64,000 nucleotides of DNA from assembly GCF_009193325.2 (NCBI RefSeq), contig NZ_CP059856.1, positions 3,038,001-3,102,000 of the forward strand, in the 5' to 3' direction. Positions 27,430 to 34,057 of this stretch are shown in pieces (position 1 is the stretch's first letter; every line of letters starts with the position of its first letter). The notes below the pieces were generated by a model. The model was not told the DNA's origin. It did not search any database and worked only from the letters and a program-made list of their open reading frames with translations. The position numbers were made by a program, and so were the translations under genes. Source of the DNA: Bacteroides zhangwenhongii. GTDB lineage: Bacteria > Bacteroidota > Bacteroidia > Bacteroidales > Bacteroidaceae.

Positions 27430-28296
27430 ATGGCTAACCCAAGATTACCGGGCATTTCCGAAAATGAGCAAGCCTTATTGTATGCCAAACTGAATGAATA
27501 CAACCGAGGCAGGGCCTCTTTCAAAGAGGCGGGAGTTTACTTGGTGGTATTACCCCGACCGGGTAAACCCAACTATTCGTTATGGCTTTATTCTCCTCTA
27601 CCGGAAAAACAATCCATCCTTTACATACATGATTTGTCACCGGACATCAATGAATCCCTCCGTATGGCAAGTACTATGTTCTATTATTCAAGGCGCTGCC
27701 TGATTCTTGTAGATTACAACGAAAAGAGAATGCAAAGCAATGGCGACGACCTTATCTTTTTCGGGAAGTATCGGGGGCATTTCCTACATGAGATATTGAA
27801 AGTGGATCCGGCTTATTTGAGTTGGATAGCCTATAAGTTTACACCGAGAATCCCCAAACAGGAACGTTTCGTCAAGATAGCGCAAGCTTATCACTCCGTA
27901 CATTTAGACCTCATGCAAAGGAAGTCGAAAGAGAAACATTCAGCAAGCCGGTATTTGGGTGAGCTGGGGGAGAAACTCGCAGACCTCAGATTAAAAGTCA
28001 TACGGGTGCGGTTGGAAGATGATCCGTATAAGACAAGAATAAATGGTACTGTACCACAATTCTTTGTAAAGCAGGTACTGACATTGGCCGATGCAAGCGG
28101 CAACCTGGTTATCATGAGTATACCGTCAAAAAATCCCAGTGCGGTTTCATGCACACTATCCGGGATAGAACATGAATACCGACCGGGAGAAATCATTTAT
28201 GTCGCATCTGCGCGGGTGTCACGCCGATACGAAAGTTACGGGTCAAAGTATACCCGTATCAGTCACGTCAAACTTGCTATGGCCACAACAGTTTAA
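27430..28296 (+). CDS. Conserved-looking protein of unknown function
   Basis: I do not recognise this 288-residue protein. The start ATGGCTAACCC at 27430 is chosen because a promoter -7 box lies at 27398-27405. There is no signal peptide or transmembrane helix, so it should be cytoplasmic. It is basic and mixed alpha/beta: LWLYSPLPEKQSILYIHDLS, MFYYSRRCLILVDYNEKRMQ, FGKYRGHFLHEILKVDPAYLSWIA, then a helical KEKHSASRYLGELGEKLADL and a C-terminal beta part (VRLEDDPYK, QVLTLADASGNLVIMSIP, YRPGEIIYVASARVSRR) that resembles an OB-like nucleic-acid-binding barrel. The PAYLSWIAYKF segment recalls exonuclease-associated domains of phage and Bacteroides proteins, which is only a hint. Its stop overlaps that of ispF by 4 bp, convergently. 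Confidence 0.75.
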   Translation: MANPRLPGISENEQALLYAKLNEYNRGRASFKEAGVYLVVLPRPGKPNYSLWLYSPLPEKQSILYIHDLSPDINESLRMASTMFYYSRRCLILVDYNEKRMQSNGDDLIFFGKYRGHFLHEILKVDPAYLSWIAYKFTPRIPKQERFVKIAQAYHSVHLDLMQRKSKEKHSASRYLGELGEKLADLRLKVIRVRLEDDPYKTRINGTVPQFFVKQVLTLADASGNLVIMSIPSKNPSAVSCTLSGIEHEYRPGEIIYVASARVSRRYESYGSKYTRISHVKLAMATTV

Positions 28297-28772
28297 TCCT
28301 TTTCTATCAGTACTGTGGCATAAGCCGAGATACCTTCTTCCCGACCAGTAAATCCGAGTTTCTCGGTAGTGGTCGCTTTAATGGAAATATCATCAACATC
28401 GATACCCATCACGTTTGCCATTGTTTCCTGCATCAAAGGAATATGCGCTTTCAGCTTCGGGCGTTCGGCGCAGATAGTCGCGTCAATATTACCGACCTTA
28501 TATCCTTTGGAAGCAATCAGTTCTACGGTCTTTTTCAGAAGGATTTTGCTGTCGATATTCTTAAATTCTCCCGCTGTATCCGGAAAGTGATAGCCAATGT
28601 CACGCATATTCGCAGCTCCCAGCAATGCATCACAGACGGCGTGCAATAGCACATCAGCGTCCGAATGCCCCAGCAATCCTTTTGTGTGTTCCAGAAGAAC
28701 GCCTCCAAGCCACAGCTCACGTCCTTCAACCAATTGGTGCACATCAAAACCAAAGCCTACTCTTATCTTCAT
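28293..28772 (-). CDS. ispF: 2-C-methyl-D-erythritol 2,4-cyclodiphosphate synthase
   Basis: This 159-residue enzyme of the MEP isoprenoid pathway has the metal ligands D10 and H12 (GFGFDVHQL) and H44 (DADVLLHAV), plus RDIGYHFPDT and the C-terminal TTEKLGFTGREEGISAYA. Length is standard. It follows the FAH-family gene by 16 bp on the minus strand. Confidence 0.96.
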   Translation of the reverse strand: MKIRVGFGFDVHQLVEGRELWLGGVLLEHTKGLLGHSDADVLLHAVCDALLGAANMRDIGYHFPDTAGEFKNIDSKILLKKTVELIASKGYKVGNIDATICAERPKLKAHIPLMQETMANVMGIDVDDISIKATTTEKLGFTGREEGISAYATVLIEKD

Positions 28773-28788
28773 AATTTACCTTCCTCCA

Positions 28789-29403
28789 TCAGCGGACATA
28801 GAAGTCCAATAGTTTTTCCCCCTCCAGATATCCTTGCAAATGTTGTCCGATACCGACCGGACCTACACCGGCAGGTGTACCGGTAAATAGCAAATCACCT
28901 ATTTTCAGTGTCACGAATTGACTGACATACGCTATGATGTCATCCACTTTGAAAAGCATATCCGCCGTACACCCTTTTTGCACTTCTTTACCGTCAATCA
29001 ACAGATTGAAGTTCAAATGCCGGATATCCTTGTAACGGTCTACCGGAACAAAATCTCCGATAGCCGCCGAAGAATCGAAGCCTTTGCAAAGTTCCCAAGG
29101 ATTTCCCTGCTCACGGAACTTTCGCTGAAGATCACGGGCAGTAAAATCGATACCCACAGTCACGGCATCATAATAGCGGTTAGCAAAACGAGGAGCGATG
29201 TTCTTCCCCAAACGGTTGATACGGACTACCAATTCCGTCTCATAATGTATCTCGTTAGAAAAGTCAGGAATGAAAAACGGCTTGCCGTCCTTTAAAATGG
29301 CAGAGTCCGGCTTCATAAAAATGACCGGTTCCGTATTTATCTGTGTATGTCCCAGCTCCTGATTATGCTGAGCGTAGTTCATTCCTACTGCTATAATCTT
29401 CAT
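28789..29403 (-). CDS. Fumarylacetoacetate hydrolase (FAH) family protein
   Basis: This 204-residue protein has the FAH fold: KIIAVGMNYAQHNQEL, metal-binding IHYETELVVRI (two acidic ligands), GIDFTARDLQ, KGFDSSAAIGDFV and LLFTGTPAGVGPV. Members hydrolyse acylpyruvates or act on oxaloacetate-type substrates; the reaction here cannot be fixed. Its ATG overlaps the rex stop by one base (TAATG), so translation is probably coupled. Confidence 0.9.
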   Translation of the reverse strand: MKIIAVGMNYAQHNQELGHTQINTEPVIFMKPDSAILKDGKPFFIPDFSNEIHYETELVVRINRLGKNIAPRFANRYYDAVTVGIDFTARDLQRKFREQGNPWELCKGFDSSAAIGDFVPVDRYKDIRHLNFNLLIDGKEVQKGCTADMLFKVDDIIAYVSQFVTLKIGDLLFTGTPAGVGPVGIGQHLQGYLEGEKLLDFYVR

Positions 29404-30053
29404 TATTTCTCGTTAAAATTCAATCGGTTAAACATAACGGCCAGATGCGCATAAAGAGAAGTGTTCTGTACGACAATATTTTCCGGCACGCGAATACGGA
29501 AAGGAGTAAAGTTCCACACTGCCTTTATTCCTCCGTCTACCATCTTATTTGTAATTTCCTGAGCGATATTAATAGGTACTGTCAGCACACCGATATTCAC
29601 ATCATATTCCTTCATCTTTGCTTCAAAGTCATCAGAATGGAAAATTGGAATTCCACCTAAGTCCTTCCCTACCAATTCCGGATTGACATCAAAAGCCGCC
29701 ACAATTTCCAGGCCGAAATGACGCAAACCCGAGTCGCGGAGTAACGCACCTCCCAAACTACCTACACCAAACAAAAAGGCTTTGTGCATATTAGTAAATC
29801 CAAGAAAGCTTTCCAAAACCTCAATCAGTGCATCAATATTATAGCCCACTCTCGTACGTCCCGATATGTTCACATACGACAAGTCTTTGGCGATTTGAGA
29901 AGCGTCAATATTTATTTCCTTAGAGATTTGTGTCGAGGAGACATATTGCTCTCCTTTTTCTTTCATTAGTTTTATATTGGACAGATACCAGGGAAGTCTG
30001 CGCAAGGTAGGCTCCGGCACTTTATCCGCCTCTTTTCGTATATAAGTGCTCAT
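29403..30053 (-). CDS. rex: Redox-sensing transcriptional repressor Rex
   Basis: This 216-residue repressor senses the NADH/NAD ratio. The N-terminal winged helix (about 14-75, LPWYLSNIKLM, VSSTQISKEINIDASQIAKD) binds DNA; the Rossmann fold carries FGVGSLG (95-101). I start at MSTYIRKEADK (30053) because 20 further N-terminal residues from the ATG at 30113 would include the promoter region at 30079-30109. Confidence 0.95.
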   Translation of the reverse strand: MSTYIRKEADKVPEPTLRRLPWYLSNIKLMKEKGEQYVSSTQISKEINIDASQIAKDLSYVNISGRTRVGYNIDALIEVLESFLGFTNMHKAFLFGVGSLGGALLRDSGLRHFGLEIVAAFDVNPELVGKDLGGIPIFHSDDFEAKMKEYDVNIGVLTVPINIAQEITNKMVDGGIKAVWNFTPFRIRVPENIVVQNTSLYAHLAVMFNRLNFNEK

Positions 30054-30078
30054 ACTTCTTACAAAATTTGGTATTTTG

Positions 30079-30109
30079 CAAAAGTACATTATTTTTTGAG
30101 ACTGACAAC
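30079..30109 (-). promoter_or_regulatory. Promoter of rex-FAH-ispF
   Basis: On the minus strand GTTG (30106-30109), 19 bp, TACTTTTG (30079-30086): one mismatch to the Bacteroides consensus. It lies 25 bp upstream of the chosen rex start. Confidence 0.65.
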
Positions 30110-30165
30110 CCAATAACGGAAAACCTTAATAGAGATTAAACAAAACAAGGAAAACAGGCTCAAAT

Positions 30166-30196
30166 TTTGCCCTTTTCCATAAGTTTGATACTTTTG
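30166..30196 (+). promoter_or_regulatory. Consensus promoter of SUI1-family gene
   Basis: TTTG (30166-30169), 19-bp spacer, TACTTTTG (30189-30196), 13 bp before the first ATG; the leader must be very short. Confidence 0.75.
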
Positions 30197-30209
30197 AGAA
30201 GAAATAAAT

Positions 30210-30569
30210 ATGACGAGTATGAAAAAGAATGATTGGAAAGATCGATTGAACATCGTGTATTCTACTAATCCCGACTTCGGCTATGAGATGGACGATGATG
30301 AAGAACAGTCCACCCTTGACAAAGACAAACAAAACCTCCGGGTTTCCATTGACAAGAAGAATCGCGGCGGGAAAGTGGTAACATTAATTACCGGATTCGT
30401 GGGTACGGAGAACGACTTGAAAGAATTAGGCAAGCTGCTTAAAAGCAAATGTGGAGTAGGCGGTTCGGCCAAAGACGGAGAGATAATGGTACAGGGAGAC
30501 TTCAAGGTCAAAATTATAGAACTGCTCATCAAGGAAGGCTATACCAGAACCAAAGGGGCAGGCGGTTAA
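30210..30569 (+). CDS. SUI1/eIF1-like translation initiation factor (YciH family)
   Basis: This 119-residue protein has the SUI1 fold in its C-terminal two thirds: LRVSIDKKNRGGKVVTLITG, DLKELGKLLKSKCGVGGSAK, EIMVQGDFKVKIIELLIKEG. In bacteria these eIF1 homologues are thought to affect initiation fidelity. With the -7 box ending at 30196, transcription should begin almost at the ATG; the second Met (30219) may therefore be the used start. Flanked by divergent rex and convergent tsf. Confidence 0.93.
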   Translation: MTSMKKNDWKDRLNIVYSTNPDFGYEMDDDEEQSTLDKDKQNLRVSIDKKNRGGKVVTLITGFVGTENDLKELGKLLKSKCGVGGSAKDGEIMVQGDFKVKIIELLIKEGYTRTKGAGG

Positions 30570-30587
30570 TCCATACAATAAAAATAA

Positions 30588-30609
30588 AAGGGGAGCTTTG
30601 AACCTCCCC
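30588..30609 (-). terminator. Terminator of the rplM-rpsI-rpsB-tsf operon
   Basis: GGGGAG (30590-30595) pairs with CTCCCC (30604-30609); on the minus strand the stem is followed by TTTTATTTTTATTG. It is 25 bp beyond the tsf stop. Confidence 0.8.
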
Positions 30610-30633
30610 TCCATATCTTATTTCCGAAGAAAA

Positions 30634-31626
30634 TTATTCAGCTTTCAAAGTGAAACGTTTGAAGTCAACAATCTTCAATTCAGGATCAGCAGCAGTCAAT
30701 ACTTCTCTTACAGTCTTCTTACCGTCCATGATATCTTCCTGATTCAGCAAGCAAACTTCTTTCAAGAACTTAGCCAAACGACCCTTAGCGATATTCTGAA
30801 TCATCTGTTCAGGCAAGTGTGCAGCTTTCTCAGCAGAAACAGTAGCGATGATTTCTTTTGCTTTCGCTACATCTTCAGCTGTAATCCAGCCCTTAGCCAT
30901 GTTGCTTTCCATGTGCTCTTCGCTGTCTACGTGAGCCGGGTTGATATTAGCTTTCTTCAAAGCAGCCTCAACTGCTTTCTGTACCTGTTCAGCTTTTGTC
31001 TTCTCAATAGCAACTTCGATTTCTTTCTGTTTGATTTCTTCTGAAACACCGTCCTCATCAATAGCAATCGGGTTCATAGCAGCAATCTGCATAGCTACCT
31101 GCTTAGCCAGTTGCTCGTCAACAGGCTTGTTGAAAGCAACAATCGTGCAAAGGCCATTTCTGTTCATGTGGTTGTAAACAGCAGTGCTTACACCTTCTAC
31201 AGTCATGTAGCCATCCAGTTCCATTTTCTCACCTGTGATACCGCTACGGTCAGTCACTGCATCCTGTACAGTACCGTTACCCATAGGCAATGCCTTTACT
31301 TCGTCCAAAGTCTTGCATTTGTTAGCCACAGCAAGATCAAGAATATCCTGAGTCAATTTCACGAAATCAGCGTTCTGAGCCACAAAGTCAGTTTCACACT
31401 TCAAAGCAACGATAACAGCACGGTCACCGGTAGTCTTAGCAAGAACACAACCTTCAGAAGCCTCACGTTCCGAACGTTTAGCAGCAACAGCTTGTCCTTT
31501 CTTACGGATAATCTCCATTGCCTTGTCGAAATCGCCCTCAGCTTCAGTCAACGCGTTTTTGCAATCCATCATACCAGCTCCGGTCATTTTACGCAGCTTG
31601 GTAATATCAGCCATACTTACAGCCAT
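30634..31626 (-). CDS. tsf: Elongation factor Ts
   Basis: This 330-residue guanine-nucleotide exchange factor for EF-Tu has the N-terminal UBA-like helix bundle (DITKLRKMTGAGMMDCKNAL) and the core with VIVALKCETDFVAQNADFV. The protein is longer than the E. coli form, with an extended dimerisation part, as usual in Bacteroidota. It follows rpsB by 121 bp across a marked inverted repeat. Confidence 0.97.
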   Translation of the reverse strand: MAVSMADITKLRKMTGAGMMDCKNALTEAEGDFDKAMEIIRKKGQAVAAKRSEREASEGCVLAKTTGDRAVIVALKCETDFVAQNADFVKLTQDILDLAVANKCKTLDEVKALPMGNGTVQDAVTDRSGITGEKMELDGYMTVEGVSTAVYNHMNRNGLCTIVAFNKPVDEQLAKQVAMQIAAMNPIAIDEDGVSEEIKQKEIEVAIEKTKAEQVQKAVEAALKKANINPAHVDSEEHMESNMAKGWITAEDVAKAKEIIATVSAEKAAHLPEQMIQNIAKGRLAKFLKEVCLLNQEDIMDGKKTVREVLTAADPELKIVDFKRFTLKAE

Positions 31627-31668
31627 AATAATTTCCTTTATTTAAATGAATAATAATTTCCTAAACAA

Positions 31669-31742
31669 AAAATGTGCCAATCTGCCAATCAAGATACAAG
31701 TGTATAAGTATACCCTTGCACATTAGCAAATTGGCACATTTT
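31669..31742. repeat. Inverted repeat in the rpsB-tsf spacer
   Basis: AAAATGTGCCAAT (about 31669-31681) and ATTGGCACATTTT (about 31729-31741) flank a 47-nt loop; the pairing extends imperfectly through CTGCCAAT/ATTAGCAA. In the rpsB-tsf mRNA it would form a long hairpin that could reduce read-through or protect the rpsB message end. Confidence 0.75.
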
Positions 31743-31747
31743 ATATA

Positions 31748-32584
31748 TTAAGCCTCTTCGTCTTCCTTGATGAAAGCAGCAGCTTTAGCTGCGTTGATAG
31801 CTTCTTCGTCAGACTTGTCGAGTCTAGCTTTCACTGATTTCTTCTTGCCTTTGTTGGCAGGAGCTTCACCAGCAGCTTCCATGTCGATCTTTTCAGCTTT
31901 TCTTTCTTCCAAACCTTCGATCATTGCAGCGCAGCAAGCATCCAAGATAACTTCTACAGATTTAGTAGCGTCATCGTTAGCAGGAATTACGAAGTCGATG
32001 TTTGTAGGATCAGAGTTAGTATCAACGATACCGAACACAGGAATACCCAAACGGTTAGCTTCGCGAACTGCGATGTTTTCTTTCATCACGTCGATAACGA
32101 ACAAAGCAGACGGCAGACGAGTCAGGTCAGCGATAGAGCCCAAAGTCTTGTCCAATTTTGCACGTTGACGAGAGATCTGAAGGATTTCTCTCTTAGAAAG
32201 GTTAGCATAAGTACCATCGTTAGTCAATTTATCGATAGTAGCCATTTTCTTCACAGCCTTACGGATAGTCGGGAAGTTGGTCAACATACCACCCGGCCAG
32301 CGTTCGATTACATAAGGCATATTAACAGATTGAGCTTTCTCAGCTACAACTTGTTTCGCTTGTTTTTTAGTAGCAACAAAAAGAACTTTCTTGCCGGATT
32401 TGGCAATCTGTTTCAAAGCTTCAGCAGCTTCGTCTACTTTTGCAACTGTTTTGTGGAGGTCAATGATATGAATACCATTGCGTTCCATGAAAATATAAGG
32501 AGCCATTGCAGGATTCCACTTTCTCTTAAGGTGTCCGAAGTGGCAACCAGCTTCCAATAATGTATCAAAATTTGTTCTTGACAT
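31748..32584 (-). CDS. rpsB: 30S ribosomal protein S2
   Basis: This 278-residue protein starts MSRTNFDTLLEAGCHFGHLKRKWNP and contains RWPGGMLTNFPTIRKAV and IPVFGIVDTNSDP, all S2 signatures. About 40 residues of charged C-terminal extension (EAAGEAPANKGKKKSVKARL) go beyond the core fold. It lies 120 bp after rpsI. Confidence 0.97.
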   Translation of the reverse strand: MSRTNFDTLLEAGCHFGHLKRKWNPAMAPYIFMERNGIHIIDLHKTVAKVDEAAEALKQIAKSGKKVLFVATKKQAKQVVAEKAQSVNMPYVIERWPGGMLTNFPTIRKAVKKMATIDKLTNDGTYANLSKREILQISRQRAKLDKTLGSIADLTRLPSALFVIDVMKENIAVREANRLGIPVFGIVDTNSDPTNIDFVIPANDDATKSVEVILDACCAAMIEGLEERKAEKIDMEAAGEAPANKGKKKSVKARLDKSDEEAINAAKAAAFIKEDEEA

Positions 32585-32704
32585 CTTGTTTTTCTTTAAA
32601 TCGTTTACTTTCTTTTTTGTTTTTTCTAAACCAACCGCCGGGTAGTCCGCAAGCAGAGTCCCAGTAGTTTAGATACTAAACATATTCCTCTGTCAGGCAG
32701 CCCA

Positions 32705-33091
32705 TTAACGCTTGCTGAACTGGAATCTTCTACGAGCTTTCGGCTGTCCCGGTTTCTTACGTTCAACAGAACGCGGGTCGCGAGTCATGAAGCCTTCAGC
32801 ACGAAGAGCAGCTTTGTCTTCAGCGTTGATTTTCACCAGTGCACGGGCGATTGCCAGACGCAAAGCCTGAGACTGACCTGTGAAACCACCACCACACAAG
32901 TTAACCTTGATGTCATACTTCTCAGCAGCACCAATCTTGTTCAATGGTTGTTTTACAACATACTGAAGAATAGTTGATGGAAAGTACTCTGCAAGGTCTC
33001 TCTTGTTAATAGTAATCTTTCCTGTACCTTCGCTTACGAATATGCGTGCGATAGCACGTTTACGTCTGCCTAATGCATTTACTACTTCCAT
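32705..33091 (-). CDS. rpsI: 30S ribosomal protein S9
   Basis: This 128-residue protein shows EVVNALGRRKRAIARIFV, VNLCGGGFTGQSQALRLAIA and the basic tail RFQFSKR that reaches the P-site tRNA. It starts 6 bp after rplM, the conserved rplM-rpsI pair. Confidence 0.97.
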   Translation of the reverse strand: MEVVNALGRRKRAIARIFVSEGTGKITINKRDLAEYFPSTILQYVVKQPLNKIGAAEKYDIKVNLCGGGFTGQSQALRLAIARALVKINAEDKAALRAEGFMTRDPRSVERKKPGQPKARRRFQFSKR

Positions 33092-33097
33092 TATATC

Positions 33098-33559
33098 TTA
33101 TTTATATGAATTAATATCAATCATTTTCGGGCTTTGAGCTTCGTGCTTGTGTTCGCTACCAGCGTAAACATACAAGTTGTTCAGCAATTTAGCTCCCAGA
33201 ATGTTCTTAGGAAGCATACCCTTCACTACTTTTTTCAGTAATCTCTCTTCACCGTTCGGTTTTGTAATCAAACGGGCAGGAGTCATTTCTCTCTGACCAC
33301 CGGGATAACCAGTATATGACAAATATACTCTGTCATTCCATTTGTTACCAGTCAGTTTTACTTTGTCTGCATTGATGATGATAACGTTATCACCGCAGTC
33401 TACGTGAGGAGTAAAGTTCGGTTTGTACTTTCCTCTCAGCAATTTTGCAACTTTTGCTCCCAGACGACCTAAAGTCTGGTCTGTAGCGTCAACAATAACC
33501 CATTCTTTGGTTACGGTTGCCTTGTTTGCAGAAATGGTCTTGTAACTTAAAGTATCCAC
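33098..33559 (-). CDS. rplM: 50S ribosomal protein L13
   Basis: This 153-residue protein is the first gene of the operon: WVIVDATDQTLGRLGAKVAKLLRGK, HVDCGDNVIIINADKV, KGMLPKNILG. The transcript has a leader of about 120 nt with two hairpins (33609-33637 and 33657-33673), a likely place for autogenous control by L13 or S9. Confidence 0.97.
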   Translation of the reverse strand: MDTLSYKTISANKATVTKEWVIVDATDQTLGRLGAKVAKLLRGKYKPNFTPHVDCGDNVIIINADKVKLTGNKWNDRVYLSYTGYPGGQREMTPARLITKPNGEERLLKKVVKGMLPKNILGAKLLNNLYVYAGSEHKHEAQSPKMIDINSYK

Positions 33560-33608
33560 TCTTAAATTTGTTTTTTAAATGTTACTACTAAAATTTCTTC
33601 ACCACTTA

Positions 33609-33673
33609 TTAGTCCTCCCCGGACAAAGGACGACTAACTCGCTATGAATTAATCTCTTATCATTTTGTGATAA
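33609..33673 (-). promoter_or_regulatory. Structured 5' leader of the rplM operon
   Basis: In the untranslated leader, TTATCA/TGATAA (33657-33673) and TTAGTCGTCC/GGAGGACTAA (33609-33637, one mismatch) form successive hairpins. There is no T-run, so this is not a simple terminator. Ribosomal protein leaders of this kind are known in many phyla; assignment here is inference. Confidence 0.5.
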
Positions 33674-33684
33674 TAATCGGCTTG

Positions 33685-33715
33685 CAAAAGTACGGCTTTT
33701 CTTTGAATTGGCAAA
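33685..33715 (-). promoter_or_regulatory. Consensus promoter of rplM-rpsI-rpsB-tsf
   Basis: On the minus strand TTTG (33712-33715), 19-bp spacer, TACTTTTG (33685-33692): a perfect Bacteroides promoter. Confidence 0.85.
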
Positions 33716-33782
33716 CAAATTCTTCCTTTTTTTGGATTTATTCGGTTGAATGACAAGGAGTAGATAATAAGGTATACAAAAG

Positions 33783-33870
33783 TCCGGCACCGGGGAAGAC
33801 ACCGTCCGGCACCGGGGAAGGCATGGTTCGCCACCGAGGAACACAGGCTTCGGCACCGAGGAAAAAAGTA
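33783..33870. repeat. 22-bp-period array with CGGCACCG cores
   Basis: Four units begin at 33783, 33805, 33827 and 33849, exactly 22 bp apart. Each carries TYCGSCACCGRGGAA followed by 7 variable bases; the core CGGCACCG is nearly palindromic. GC content is far above the AT-rich surroundings. Confidence 0.85.
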
Positions 33871-34009
33871 CAGATTTCCACCCCTTCCACAAGCCCTCTG
33901 GCGAGTATCGGGATAAAATCAAAAAGCTTTTAGACGAATTCAAAAGCCCATTATCAGTTTTCAAATAAAGGAAAGACAATAGGGAAACAACATTTATACG
34001 AAAAGCCCA

Positions 34010-34017
34010 TACCTTTG
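34010..34017 (+). promoter_or_regulatory. -7 box of PUL 2 operon A
   Basis: TACCTTTG matches TAnnTTTG, 40 bp before susC. The -33 position lacks TTTG, as expected for a promoter that needs an activator such as the HTCS. Confidence 0.55.
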
Positions 34018-34057
34018 CCATAGATTCTTAGCTCAGAAAACAACGAATAGAATTGAT

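Larger units (their letters stand above)
33560..34057. other. Divergent intergenic region between ribosomal operon and PUL 2
   Basis: The 498 bp hold the rplM leader and promoter, a 22-bp-period GC-rich array (33783-33870), and the -7 box of the susC promoter. No gene is supported. Confidence 0.7.

Noticed and set aside
30126..30332. 68-residue minus-strand reading frame upstream of rex
   Set aside because: It lies antisense to the SUI1 promoter and gene start; hydrophobic composition comes from AT-rich DNA.
33599..34021. 140-residue minus-strand reading frame
   Set aside because: It overlaps the rplM promoter, its leader hairpin and the 22-bp array; its composition is set by the repeats and it has no credible start signal.
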